Under the pieces are notes generated by a model. The model was not told the origin of the DNA, made no database searches, and was given only the letters and a program-made list of their open reading frames with translations. This document shows positions 8,381 to 15,199 of a DNA stretch of 64,000 nucleotides, piece by piece. Origin of the DNA: Bin76 sp963665765. GTDB lineage: Bacteria; Actinomycetota; Acidimicrobiia; Spongiisociales; ZC4RG35. The translations under genes and the position numbers were made by a program. The stretch lies in the NCBI GenBank assembly GCA_963665765.1, contig OY762464.1, forward strand, positions 434,001-498,000, read 5' to 3'. Numbering within the stretch: position 1 is the first letter of the stretch; each line of letters opens with the position of its first letter.

Positions 8381-8719
8381 TTATTCCAGGTAGACCGGTT
8401 CGGAACGGGCGAAGTTCCGGTCGACCAAGTCGACAGGGGTGTTCACGGGACGGGGCGCCGCCTGGGCCGGCGGTTTCCACTAAGACCAGCTATGCCGGCT
8501 CGGCGCATCAGCATCGCTACCGCGTTGTGCCCCACTGTGATCCCATGACCCAACGTGAGTTCGGCATGCACCCGGCACGCCACCTGGGTGGAGAGCCCCT
8601 CGGTTCTCATGGTCCGGATCACCTCGTAGCGTCTTTTGCGGTGCACCACCTTGCCTTTGAGCAACTCGATAGCTCGATTCGTTAACGGTTAGTTCGGTTT
8701 CCAGTTCTCTGATACGGCA
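8381..8719 (-). pseudogene. IS3-family transposase remnant
   Basis: The reverse strand carries fragments of an IS3-type OrfA/OrfB pair in order: RIRELETEL (OrfA C-terminus), NRAIELLKGKVVHRKRRYEV leading to VACRV, then directly VHAELTLGHGITVGHNAVAM and LMRRAGIAGLSGNRRPR, and in another frame VDLVDRNFARSEP ending at a stop at 8381. In an intact OrfB about 40 residues separate VACRV from VHAELT, so there is an internal deletion, plus frameshifts near 8690 and 8450, and the DDE domain is missing. It is a dead fragment. Confidence 0.75.
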
Positions 8720-9059
8720 TGAAAGGACCCTCCTTTTCGGGGTCGGTCACACCGTCAATTCGAATAACCCGACTCCACCAAAGTGGGGGCACACCTAACC
8801 CCCTCTATGAAACCCGGGGAGGCTCAGATTGCCCGCATCGGGCTATCGACCGTACCGGCTCTTACGCTTCCGAAGTGACACCTGATCAAACATCGCAGGC
8901 TCGGTGTTAGTCCGCGTCCTGGTGCAACTCTGTAGCGCAGGGAGGAGGGCGTGATGTTCGTTATCACAGGGAAAGGGGACACCTCAGGGCAATGGGGTGC
9001 TGTGGTTGTATCATTTGATGGGTCGCTCGTCAGCGGGCAGTGAAGAAGCGTTGTGATGG
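8720..9059. other. Non-coding stretch between IS3 relic and ISL3 element
   Basis: No convincing gene is present. The last bases contain ATG at 9056-9058 with a purine-rich GAAGAAG stretch about ten bases upstream. This ATG reads, across the ISL3 target site, in frame into the nucleotidyltransferase gene that resumes after the insertion. Confidence 0.5.
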
Positions 9060-9067
9060 GAATTGTT
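9060..9067 (+). repeat. Left 8-bp target duplication of the ISL3 element
   Basis: GAATTGTT lies directly outside the left inverted repeat and is repeated exactly at 10421-10428 outside the right inverted repeat. Confidence 0.9.
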
Positions 9068-10420
9068 GGCCCTGCGCGTTTTTGTGGGATTGTGGTCTGG
9101 CTGGTTGGTGGTGGGGTTCATGTTAGGAGGAGTGCTCGGGCGGCGTAGTTGTGGGGGTTGGTGAACCCGTGTGCGGTTCTGCGGAGGGTTTGGATGAGGT
9201 TGTTGATGCCTTCTAGGGGTCCGTTGGATCGTCGGGCGTGGTGCCAGTTGAGGATCTCGTTTGACCAGTTGAGGACGGTGGTGACAGTGTTGTGGTACTC
9301 GGGTATCTGGCCGGTTTCGTACAGGTTGGCGAACCGTTCCAGGGATTGGAGGGCTGTGGGGAGGTCTTGGGCCTTGTACAGGCCGTAGAGTTCCTGTAGA
9401 GCGTCCCAGGCTACCTTCAGACGCGGATACGTCTCGAATAGCCGTTTGAGACGTATCCGCTCTTTTGGGGTGAGATGGTCTCTTCTTTTGAGTAACACGA
9501 ACCGGGCGCGGAACAGGTCCGGGTGGTAGGCGGGTTTGACGCCTGGGGGCTGGCGGCGTTGCAGTTCTCGGCGTACCTGGGTGAGGCCTTGGGTGAACCA
9601 GCGGGCGGCGTGGAACCGGTCTAGGACGTGACGCGCCGAAGGCAAGTAACGGATTATGGCGGTCTGATAGGAGCGGGAACCGTCTGAGACTACGGTCTGC
9701 ACGTTTTGGCACCAGCGGGGTCCTTGTTCGATGAAGAACCTGCTCAGAGAGGCTTTGGAGCGTCCGGGGAACATGGTCAGGATCCCGCCGGTGTCGCCGT
9801 TGACCACCACGGTGACGTAGCGGTGGCGTTTTCTGATCGACGTTTCGTCGATCAGAAGCACCCGGCATCTCTGTCGGCGGCGCCGTGTTCCGATCAGATG
9901 GGACCAGTCGGTGACCAGGCCCATGATCAGATGCCACCCTATACGGTGGCGGCGGGACACCGCCCGGATGGGCATCACCTGGGCGTCTTGGACCAGTCGA
10001 CGGGCCAACCGACGCGTTACACCACCCAGAAACTCCGAATGGGTTTCCATGTGCCGTTTTCCGCACCAGTCGCATACGAACCGTCGCTGGGTCCACAACA
10101 ACACGGTCAAACGTCCGCTCACCTCCAGATCGCGGATCCGCCGCTGTCGGCGATCATGCACCCGCCGGCAGGAACGTCCACAGTGGGGACACGAGGACAG
10201 CTTCTTCACAGAAACCACTCCCACCTCCAGCTCCCCGAGGGTATCCACTATCACCCCGGTCACCCGCACACCGCGCAGGTGCAACCGGATCGGCATAACA
10301 TCACTCACTTGAGGCCTCCTGGATAGGCGATTTCGTTTTCACCACCTATTCCAGCGAGGCCTCAACCCCTAACCAAGGACCCCTTCCCTAACCCGTCGCC
10401 CCACAAAAACGCGCAGCCTC
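9068..10420 (-). mobile_element. Complete ISL3-family insertion sequence (1353 bp)
   Basis: The ends are inverted repeats: 9068-9088 and the reverse complement of 10400-10420 share CTGCGCGTTTTTGTGGG exactly over 17 bases, with the outermost G also conserved. An 8-bp target duplication (GAATTGTT) flanks the element, the size expected for ISL3. One transposase gene of 396 codons fills the inside. The intact ends and exact duplication argue for a fairly recent insertion. It sits just after the apparent original start codon of the neighbouring nucleotidyltransferase gene. Confidence 0.93.
9118..10308 (-). CDS. ISL3-family transposase
   Basis: A 396-residue DDE transposase. An N-terminal zinc-binding region has CPHCGRSCRRVHDRR and a second CDWCG pair. 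The catalytic acids are visible in LLIDETSIRK (first Asp), TVVSDGSRSY (second Asp) and NGPLEGINNLI (Glu), with the ISL3-typical DRFHAARWF between them. The frame is intact with no internal stop, so the element may be active. Transcription runs from the right inverted repeat to the left. Confidence 0.95.
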   Translation of the reverse strand: MSDVMPIRLHLRGVRVTGVIVDTLGELEVGVVSVKKLSSCPHCGRSCRRVHDRRQRRIRDLEVSGRLTVLLWTQRRFVCDWCGKRHMETHSEFLGGVTRRLARRLVQDAQVMPIRAVSRRHRIGWHLIMGLVTDWSHLIGTRRRRQRCRVLLIDETSIRKRHRYVTVVVNGDTGGILTMFPGRSKASLSRFFIEQGPRWCQNVQTVVSDGSRSYQTAIIRYLPSARHVLDRFHAARWFTQGLTQVRRELQRRQPPGVKPAYHPDLFRARFVLLKRRDHLTPKERIRLKRLFETYPRLKVAWDALQELYGLYKAQDLPTALQSLERFANLYETGQIPEYHNTVTTVLNWSNEILNWHHARRSNGPLEGINNLIQTLRRTAHGFTNPHNYAARALLLT

Positions 10421-10428
10421 GAATTGTT
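10421..10428 (+). repeat. Right 8-bp target duplication of the ISL3 element
   Basis: GAATTGTT lies just outside the right inverted repeat and is identical to 9060-9067. Removing the element and one copy joins ATG at 9056 in frame to the gene at 10450. Confidence 0.9.
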
Positions 10429-10449
10429 GATTCGAGTTTCGTTCCTACG

Positions 10450-11469
10450 GTGTCGGAGGCGGAGCGTGCTGCGAAGGTGGTTGCCGGCGCGGGTGCGGGG
10501 AGTGTGTTGTTGTTCGGGTCGGTTGCCCGGGGCGAGGCCCACCCTCAAAGTGACATCGACTTGATGGTGATCTACGACGACCTCGACTATGCCCGCCGAC
10601 AGGATCTGACCAGGGAACTGGAGGGTTTGGCGCGGGCTGAGGTGGGCTGTTCTGTGGATGTTCATCTCACTGACCGTCCGGAGTGGAAGATGCGCACCGA
10701 GCAGGTGTTCACGTCTTTCGAGAACAGGGTCAAGAGTCATGCGCTGTTGCTGGTGGATAGGGAACCTGGAGAGGTCGATTGGGATAAGGAGATGGTGATG
10801 CCGAGAAGCGACTACGAAGAGGCAGTGGGACGGCTGCGCCAGGTAGCCAACGCCCTGGAAGCCATCCAGGAGAGTTTCATACCCACCTTCGCACAGCGGC
10901 GGAGGGATGAGGAGGGCAACGAGATGAAGGCGTTCGCTTCATACGAAGCGAGACTCGCCCGAGGCTGCGCGGCCGGGCACCTTACTGTCGAGACCGCGGT
11001 CAAGGCTCTTATCCATCTGTCGTCGTCTCCGAAGTCTCAGCCCTGGGGTCATGAGATAGCCGTGCTTCTGGGCCAGCTCGATGAACCGCATGAGAGCGAG
11101 ATCGCAACCCGGCTGGATCAGGTGGGAATCTCGCAACTTCAGAAGTGGCAACAACAGGCCCGCTACGAACAGTTTGTCAGGCCCAGCCCTGAGGTGTTCA
11201 CGGAGATCACCGAAGCGGCCTGCAGTGTGGCTCTCTACACTGCTGACCAGTTTCCACCAGGCCAGGACATGGCGACCGACGTGTGGAGGAACGTGTCGGA
11301 CATAGGTGAAGCGCTGGCCCGGCGCGACCTATACACCGGCCGAGACCGGGACGAGCGAGAGGGCCCTGGTTTTGTCATTCGATCCGTAGCGTGTTCCGGA
11401 ATGTCTGAGGGAATCCGTAGCCCGGACGTCCGCCTCCACCAGATGTGGACCTTTGTGTCTTTCGCGTGA
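10450..11469 (+). CDS. Nucleotidyltransferase (MNT) domain protein with HEPN-like C-terminal region, N-terminus separated by IS
   Basis: The N-terminal domain has the minimal nucleotidyltransferase signature GSVARGEAHPQSDIDL (residues 23-38; Asp35 and Asp37 as metal ligands) and a third acid in SVDVHL. Residues from about 115 onward are helical and contain a HLTVETAVKALIHL segment, like the HEPN partner of MNT toxin-antitoxin pairs, here on the same chain. In such pairs MNT AMPylates and silences the HEPN RNase. The present GTG start has no good ribosome-binding site. Excising the ISL3 element restores an ATG at 9056 and the N-terminus MGIVDSSFVPTVSEAER. Expression after insertion is therefore uncertain. 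Confidence 0.7.
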   Translation: MSEAERAAKVVAGAGAGSVLLFGSVARGEAHPQSDIDLMVIYDDLDYARRQDLTRELEGLARAEVGCSVDVHLTDRPEWKMRTEQVFTSFENRVKSHALLLVDREPGEVDWDKEMVMPRSDYEEAVGRLRQVANALEAIQESFIPTFAQRRRDEEGNEMKAFASYEARLARGCAAGHLTVETAVKALIHLSSSPKSQPWGHEIAVLLGQLDEPHESEIATRLDQVGISQLQKWQQQARYEQFVRPSPEVFTEITEAACSVALYTADQFPPGQDMATDVWRNVSDIGEALARRDLYTGRDRDEREGPGFVIRSVACSGMSEGIRSPDVRLHQMWTFVSFA

Positions 11470-11536
11470 TATGTCACAAACTGCGGTGGTGCCTGCTGGG
11501 CGTTCCGTTGCTGGCCTGGTGGCCCTATTCTTGCTC

Positions 11537-13780
11537 TTAGGTGTCTAAATCGAGTCTTTGCCGTTCGAGGTCGATGATGCGCCTTTCGTGTTCGGCCCGT
11601 GACACGACTTCTTGGACTGTTTTTCCATGTGTTGTATCCACAGCCTCTGGTGCTACATCTCTGATGGTGCTCTTTCTGGCGTACTCGGCGAACAATGCTG
11701 ACTTGCGGGACAAGGTGGCCTTCATGTGTTCGTCGACGCTGTCCTCGGTCAGCAAACGATGAACCTGGACGGGCCTTGTCTGTCCCATCCGGTAGCATCG
11801 TGCGATGGCCTGCGCTTCTGTGCTCGGTTTCCATTGGGGTTCGGTCAGGATAACGACAGAGGCTGCCTGGATGTTTAGCCCTACGCCTCCGGCTTCGATT
11901 TGACTTACTAACACTCCTGGTTTCGAAGCGCGGGAGAACTCATCCAGCAGTAGTTGGCGATTCGGTGCTGATACCTTCCCTGTCAAGGGTCCGAATGCGA
12001 GCGACCCGAGAGCTTCACACGTTCTGGTTATGACGTCGAGAAAGAATGAGAACACAACGACTTTCCGATCGTTCGCTATGGCTTCGTCAACCAACTCCAA
12101 GAGCCGGTTGAGCTTTGGGGAGTCCTGAGGCCGCCCTGTCATGAAGGCGGCGCGGCGCATAGCCATGAAGTTGCGTCCGAGAACTGCTCGGCGGTACATG
12201 TCAGCAGATGCCCCGTTCAGCAGTAACCATTCCTCCACGTCGATCTTGTCAGGAAGCTCACTGAGAACATCTTCCTGGTTGCGTCTCAGGTAGACAGGAG
12301 CCACCGCTTTGCAAAAGGCATCTGCTCCGGTCAAACCGTGGGTAGCCCTTATTGTTGAGGCGATCTCGGGGCGAAGGTGGTTGACAAGAGTCCGGAATTC
12401 CTCGACGCGGTTCTCCATCGGTGTTCCACTCATCAGCAGTAGGTGCTTTGACTGGGAGAGCAGGGAGCGGACCGCCTTGGTCCGTTTTGCGTTTGGGTTC
12501 TTTATGTAGTGAGCTTCGTCAACCACGGCGGCGGCGATCTCAACATTGGGAAGGTCGAGAGAACCAAGCGTTCCGAAGGTGGTAATGGCTATTCCTCCCC
12601 GTTGAACCCAATGGCGTAGGGCGAGTTCCCGGTTTGCGCCGTGCAAGCGCCATATATTCCGCATGCGGGTGTGTTTCCTGATTTCATGTTCCCAGTTGGC
12701 AAGCACGCTGGCCGGGCACACTACGAAGAAGTGAGTTGCCCCCTGCGAGCGCAGATGAGACATCACGGCCAATGCCTCGATCGTCTTACCCAAACCCATT
12801 TCGTCACCCAAAATGGTTTTTTCCTGGACCAAGGCATAACTGGCTCCAAAGGACTGATAGCCACGAAGCGAAGCGACGAGCAGGTCCTTATTGAGGTTGA
12901 AGGCATTGACCCGTTCTACGATCTCATTTGGGAGGAAACCTTGAGAAGCGTCCTCCTCCGGTTCGAGGCCCCCGACTTCAACAAGAAGCTCGTTGTAGAT
13001 TACGGGCCTGGCTTCGTAATCAGCCCATAGGTGAGCGGGGCTTGTCGGTAAGTTGGCCAAACGGTGCATGACATCCGACATCTCGGAGGTTAAAGCGAAG
13101 GTGTCCGGACGGTTCAACAGCTCGATGAGATCCCCCAACGCTGTCTCGGCCGCTTTCCTTCTCCTCCTACCAGCAAAGAAACGCAAGATGCGTCGACAGT
13201 GAAAGAGGGCTCCCGTGACATGTCTGTCGAGGGCTTGAGCCAGTGCCTTTAAGCGTGGACGCAAAGGATCGACATATCGAGTTGCGGCTTCAAGGTCCCG
13301 TAGGCTGGACAAGAGATTCGTCTGCGTGGTCGGCCGTCCCTCCACATCGAACCGGACCCTTACTTCCCTACGCAGGGTGTATTCAAACTGCCGGGCTGCG
13401 GACAGAATCTCCGTCGACGTGTGTGTACCTACCCCTCGGATCGATTCCAGGCGATTTTTCCCGAATCGCTGAGCAGCTCCGACTGTTCGAACTCCCGCAG
13501 ACGTAACTGCTTTGAGCCGAAGAGGGCCTTGGGCAACCCGCCTGACCTCTTCAAGCGGCATCCTGTCAAGGTGTCGCCTAACAGAGCTTTCACGTTCCCG
13601 GCTGTATTTGTCAACTGCAATTCGCTTATGTGATTTCAAGGTTGCCAGAAGGCCAGTCGCATTCTTGACAATCTGTTTAGCCTCAGTAATCGTTTCTCTT
13701 GCCTCCTTAATGCTGATCGGACGGTCCTCCTGGACATGCCGGTGCTCATATCTAGGATCAAGCGAAGAGGGTGAGGCCAT
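11537..13780 (-). CDS. SNF2-family DEAD/DEAH helicase with N-terminal helix-hairpin-helix-like segment
   Basis: A 747-residue Swi2/Snf2-type ATPase. Walker A is GDEMGLGKT at 325-333, DEAH lies at 421-424 (AAAVVDEAHYIKNP), motif III is LLMSGTPMENR, and the C-terminal RecA lobe has SQIEAGGVGLNIQAA and ARCYRMGQTRPVQ. The first 300 residues are unusual: a helical region including NRLESIRGVGTHTSTEIL (108-125), which reads like a helix-hairpin-helix DNA-binding motif. Stand-alone bacterial SNF2 proteins occur in phage-defence systems, but no methylase, nuclease or DrmA-like partner is adjacent. It faces the MNT-HEPN gene tail to tail with a 67-base gap. Confidence 0.88.
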   Translation of the reverse strand: MASPSSLDPRYEHRHVQEDRPISIKEARETITEAKQIVKNATGLLATLKSHKRIAVDKYSRERESSVRRHLDRMPLEEVRRVAQGPLRLKAVTSAGVRTVGAAQRFGKNRLESIRGVGTHTSTEILSAARQFEYTLRREVRVRFDVEGRPTTQTNLLSSLRDLEAATRYVDPLRPRLKALAQALDRHVTGALFHCRRILRFFAGRRRRKAAETALGDLIELLNRPDTFALTSEMSDVMHRLANLPTSPAHLWADYEARPVIYNELLVEVGGLEPEEDASQGFLPNEIVERVNAFNLNKDLLVASLRGYQSFGASYALVQEKTILGDEMGLGKTIEALAVMSHLRSQGATHFFVVCPASVLANWEHEIRKHTRMRNIWRLHGANRELALRHWVQRGGIAITTFGTLGSLDLPNVEIAAAVVDEAHYIKNPNAKRTKAVRSLLSQSKHLLLMSGTPMENRVEEFRTLVNHLRPEIASTIRATHGLTGADAFCKAVAPVYLRRNQEDVLSELPDKIDVEEWLLLNGASADMYRRAVLGRNFMAMRRAAFMTGRPQDSPKLNRLLELVDEAIANDRKVVVFSFFLDVITRTCEALGSLAFGPLTGKVSAPNRQLLLDEFSRASKPGVLVSQIEAGGVGLNIQAASVVILTEPQWKPSTEAQAIARCYRMGQTRPVQVHRLLTEDSVDEHMKATLSRKSALFAEYARKSTIRDVAPEAVDTTHGKTVQEVVSRAEHERRIIDLERQRLDLDT

Positions 13781-13798
13781 TCTGGTGTTGGGATTGTA

Positions 13799-13837
13799 GC
13801 GAAAGCCTCGCAGGTGACCCGCTCAGTCTGCTTTCGC
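13799..13837. promoter_or_regulatory. Inverted repeat upstream of the SNF2 helicase
   Basis: GCGAAAGC (13799-13806) and GCTTTCGC (13830-13837) form perfect 8-bp arms 23 bases apart, 18 bases upstream of the helicase start. The position suits an operator or a 5' leader stem. Whether a regulator binds is unknown; the winged-helix-like protein at 14243-14977 is a nearby candidate. Confidence 0.4.
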
Positions 13838-14242
13838 AGGCAAACGCTCAAGGAATTCCGGTCCGCGACGGGCCGAGACAGCTAAAGGCCATGTGGCCAA
13901 GAAGAGCGACCCACTTGAAAAGCACTCATGGAATCCAGCCCCATCACCAAGACTGATATCGAGCATCTGACGGTGGCGGATTTCGACGCCGGCACAGGAG
14001 AAAATCCTGATCCGACAGGATACTTCGCATCGGGTCGGTAACTTCTCATACCCAATGGCCACAAGCATATGCAATAGGCCAGAGTATCATAGCTGCCATG
14101 ATGAAGAGATAGACTAGTTGCTTATTACTCAGCCTCATACCGACTCCAAAGTAAGCTGGTACTTGTTCCCAACTAGGAGCCTACCACCGACTCGTGTCTT
14201 CTTGGATAGCAACGAGTTTCTTGCTTTTCTTGATCACTGCCA
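13838..14242. other. Gap with three tiny candidate reading frames
   Basis: No gene longer than 40 codons is supported. A + strand frame at 13928-14041 would give a 37-residue acidic peptide beginning MESSPITKTDIEHLTVADFD, without a clear ribosome-binding site. On the minus strand a 20-codon frame starting MAVIKKSKKLVAIQEDTSRW begins at 14243, overlapping the stop of the upstream gene. A different frame ending KTRVGGRLLVGNKYQLTLES (then V and stop) overlaps the start of the 30-codon membrane peptide by ATGA. The region is richer in A/T than its surroundings. Confidence 0.35.
14046..14138 (-). CDS. 30-residue hydrophobic membrane peptide (candidate)
   Basis: The reverse strand from ATG at 14138 reads MRLSNKQLVYLFIMAAMILW followed by PIAYACGHWV: a short basic head and one membrane helix. 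GGAG lies five bases upstream of the start. Such peptides include type I toxins and small membrane regulators, but I recognise no family. The frame is short enough to arise by chance; the ribosome-binding site and the clean basic-plus-hydrophobic layout are the only support. Confidence 0.35.
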   Translation of the reverse strand: MRLSNKQLVYLFIMAAMILWPIAYACGHWV

Positions 14243-14977
14243 TCAATCGGCAACAGAGGAGTAGCCCGCAAGGCAGATCCCAACCTTTGAGGTGTCAAAA
14301 GCTTTTCGGAGAAACGTAGCATCTCTCACCCCACGCCAGTACGCCCGATTCCAAGTTACCGGCTGATTCAGGGCGAACTTGATGCGGTCTGCTACCGGTG
14401 TGCCGTTGAATGCCGGATCGTCCAACAGTTTCCGCAACGCCCAAGCGGGCAGATGTTTCAGAGCCCACGTTTCGGCCGGCAGGTTCCGTCTTCTGCTGTC
14501 ATGAGTGATCATACGAGATGCCACATACCAAGCGTGCTCAGGGAGCCGAATGAACATAGGGTCAAGACCCGACCAGAACATCCACCAGAACTGGGGAGGG
14601 AGGCGATCTGGTGAACCGCCGCGGCCCACGAATCGGGGGAACTGAATTCCCAACAATTCCGGCCGAGGTTTCTCGATCCACAACAGCGCTTCCCTTGTGC
14701 CGTAATACCAAGGAATAGTTACGGTCCTGCGATCCACGAACCCGTCGATCTGTAGGCGCCGCACTGCGTCATGCGTATGATCTGCGCTGAGGCCGACCGC
14801 TTCGGCTACCAATGCCTCCTCAACCCCTCCGCCGTGTTCCCTGGCCACAGCCAAAGACAACCCAACGCACGCCACCCAACCCGTCAGCGAGGCGTCCAAC
14901 CGTGGGGGAAAAGAGAAACCTTCGAGCGGTGGGGTTTGTCCCAAAGGTGAGCAATCGCATCCTAGGGAACGCATCAC
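14243..14977 (-). CDS. Orphan protein with winged-helix-like N-terminal region
   Basis: A 244-residue protein I do not recognise. Residues about 30-95 look like a small helix-turn-helix or winged helix (VAEAVGLSADHTHDAVRRLQ followed by IDGFVDRRTV). The remainder is rich in Trp and aromatic residues (PQFWWMFWSGLDPMF, ETWALKHLPAWALRKLLDD). No signal peptide or clear membrane span is seen. It is the last gene before the right-hand 12-base repeat at 15076 and could be the regulator of the helicase cassette, but this is only positional inference. Confidence 0.5.
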   Translation of the reverse strand: MMRSLGCDCSPLGQTPPLEGFSFPPRLDASLTGWVACVGLSLAVAREHGGGVEEALVAEAVGLSADHTHDAVRRLQIDGFVDRRTVTIPWYYGTREALLWIEKPRPELLGIQFPRFVGRGGSPDRLPPQFWWMFWSGLDPMFIRLPEHAWYVASRMITHDSRRRNLPAETWALKHLPAWALRKLLDDPAFNGTPVADRIKFALNQPVTWNRAYWRGVRDATFLRKAFDTSKVGICLAGYSSVAD

Positions 14978-15075
14978 AGCTTCAGAATACCAGACGAACC
15001 CTGAAGATGCCCATCATAAAAAAGGGGGAAGCGACGAAAAACGTTAGGGCTCTATAGCCAGTGTGGCTCAGTGAT

Positions 15076-15087
15076 CGTCCGCCTCCG
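15076..15087 (+). repeat. Candidate attachment-site repeat, right copy
   Basis: CGTCCGCCTCCG is identical, and in the same orientation, to the last 12 bases of tRNA-Sec (4588-4599). It lies between the orphan gene and the amidase, exactly where accessory content gives way to core genes. Preceding bases also share GAT with the tRNA if a three-base gap is allowed. Confidence 0.5.
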
Positions 15088-15199
15088 ATGCTCTGCGGTG
15101 TCAGGCCCCTCCGAGGCCCGCGTTTTCAGACTGGATTGGCCGGCATGGCTATCGTACTGAAGTTGGAAAGTGGGTCAGCGTCTGCTTGAAGGTTAAAGG

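Noticed and set aside
11537..13780. DISARM or restriction-type system around the SNF2 helicase
   Set aside because: No DrmA/DrmB, methyltransferase, PLD or restriction nuclease gene lies nearby.
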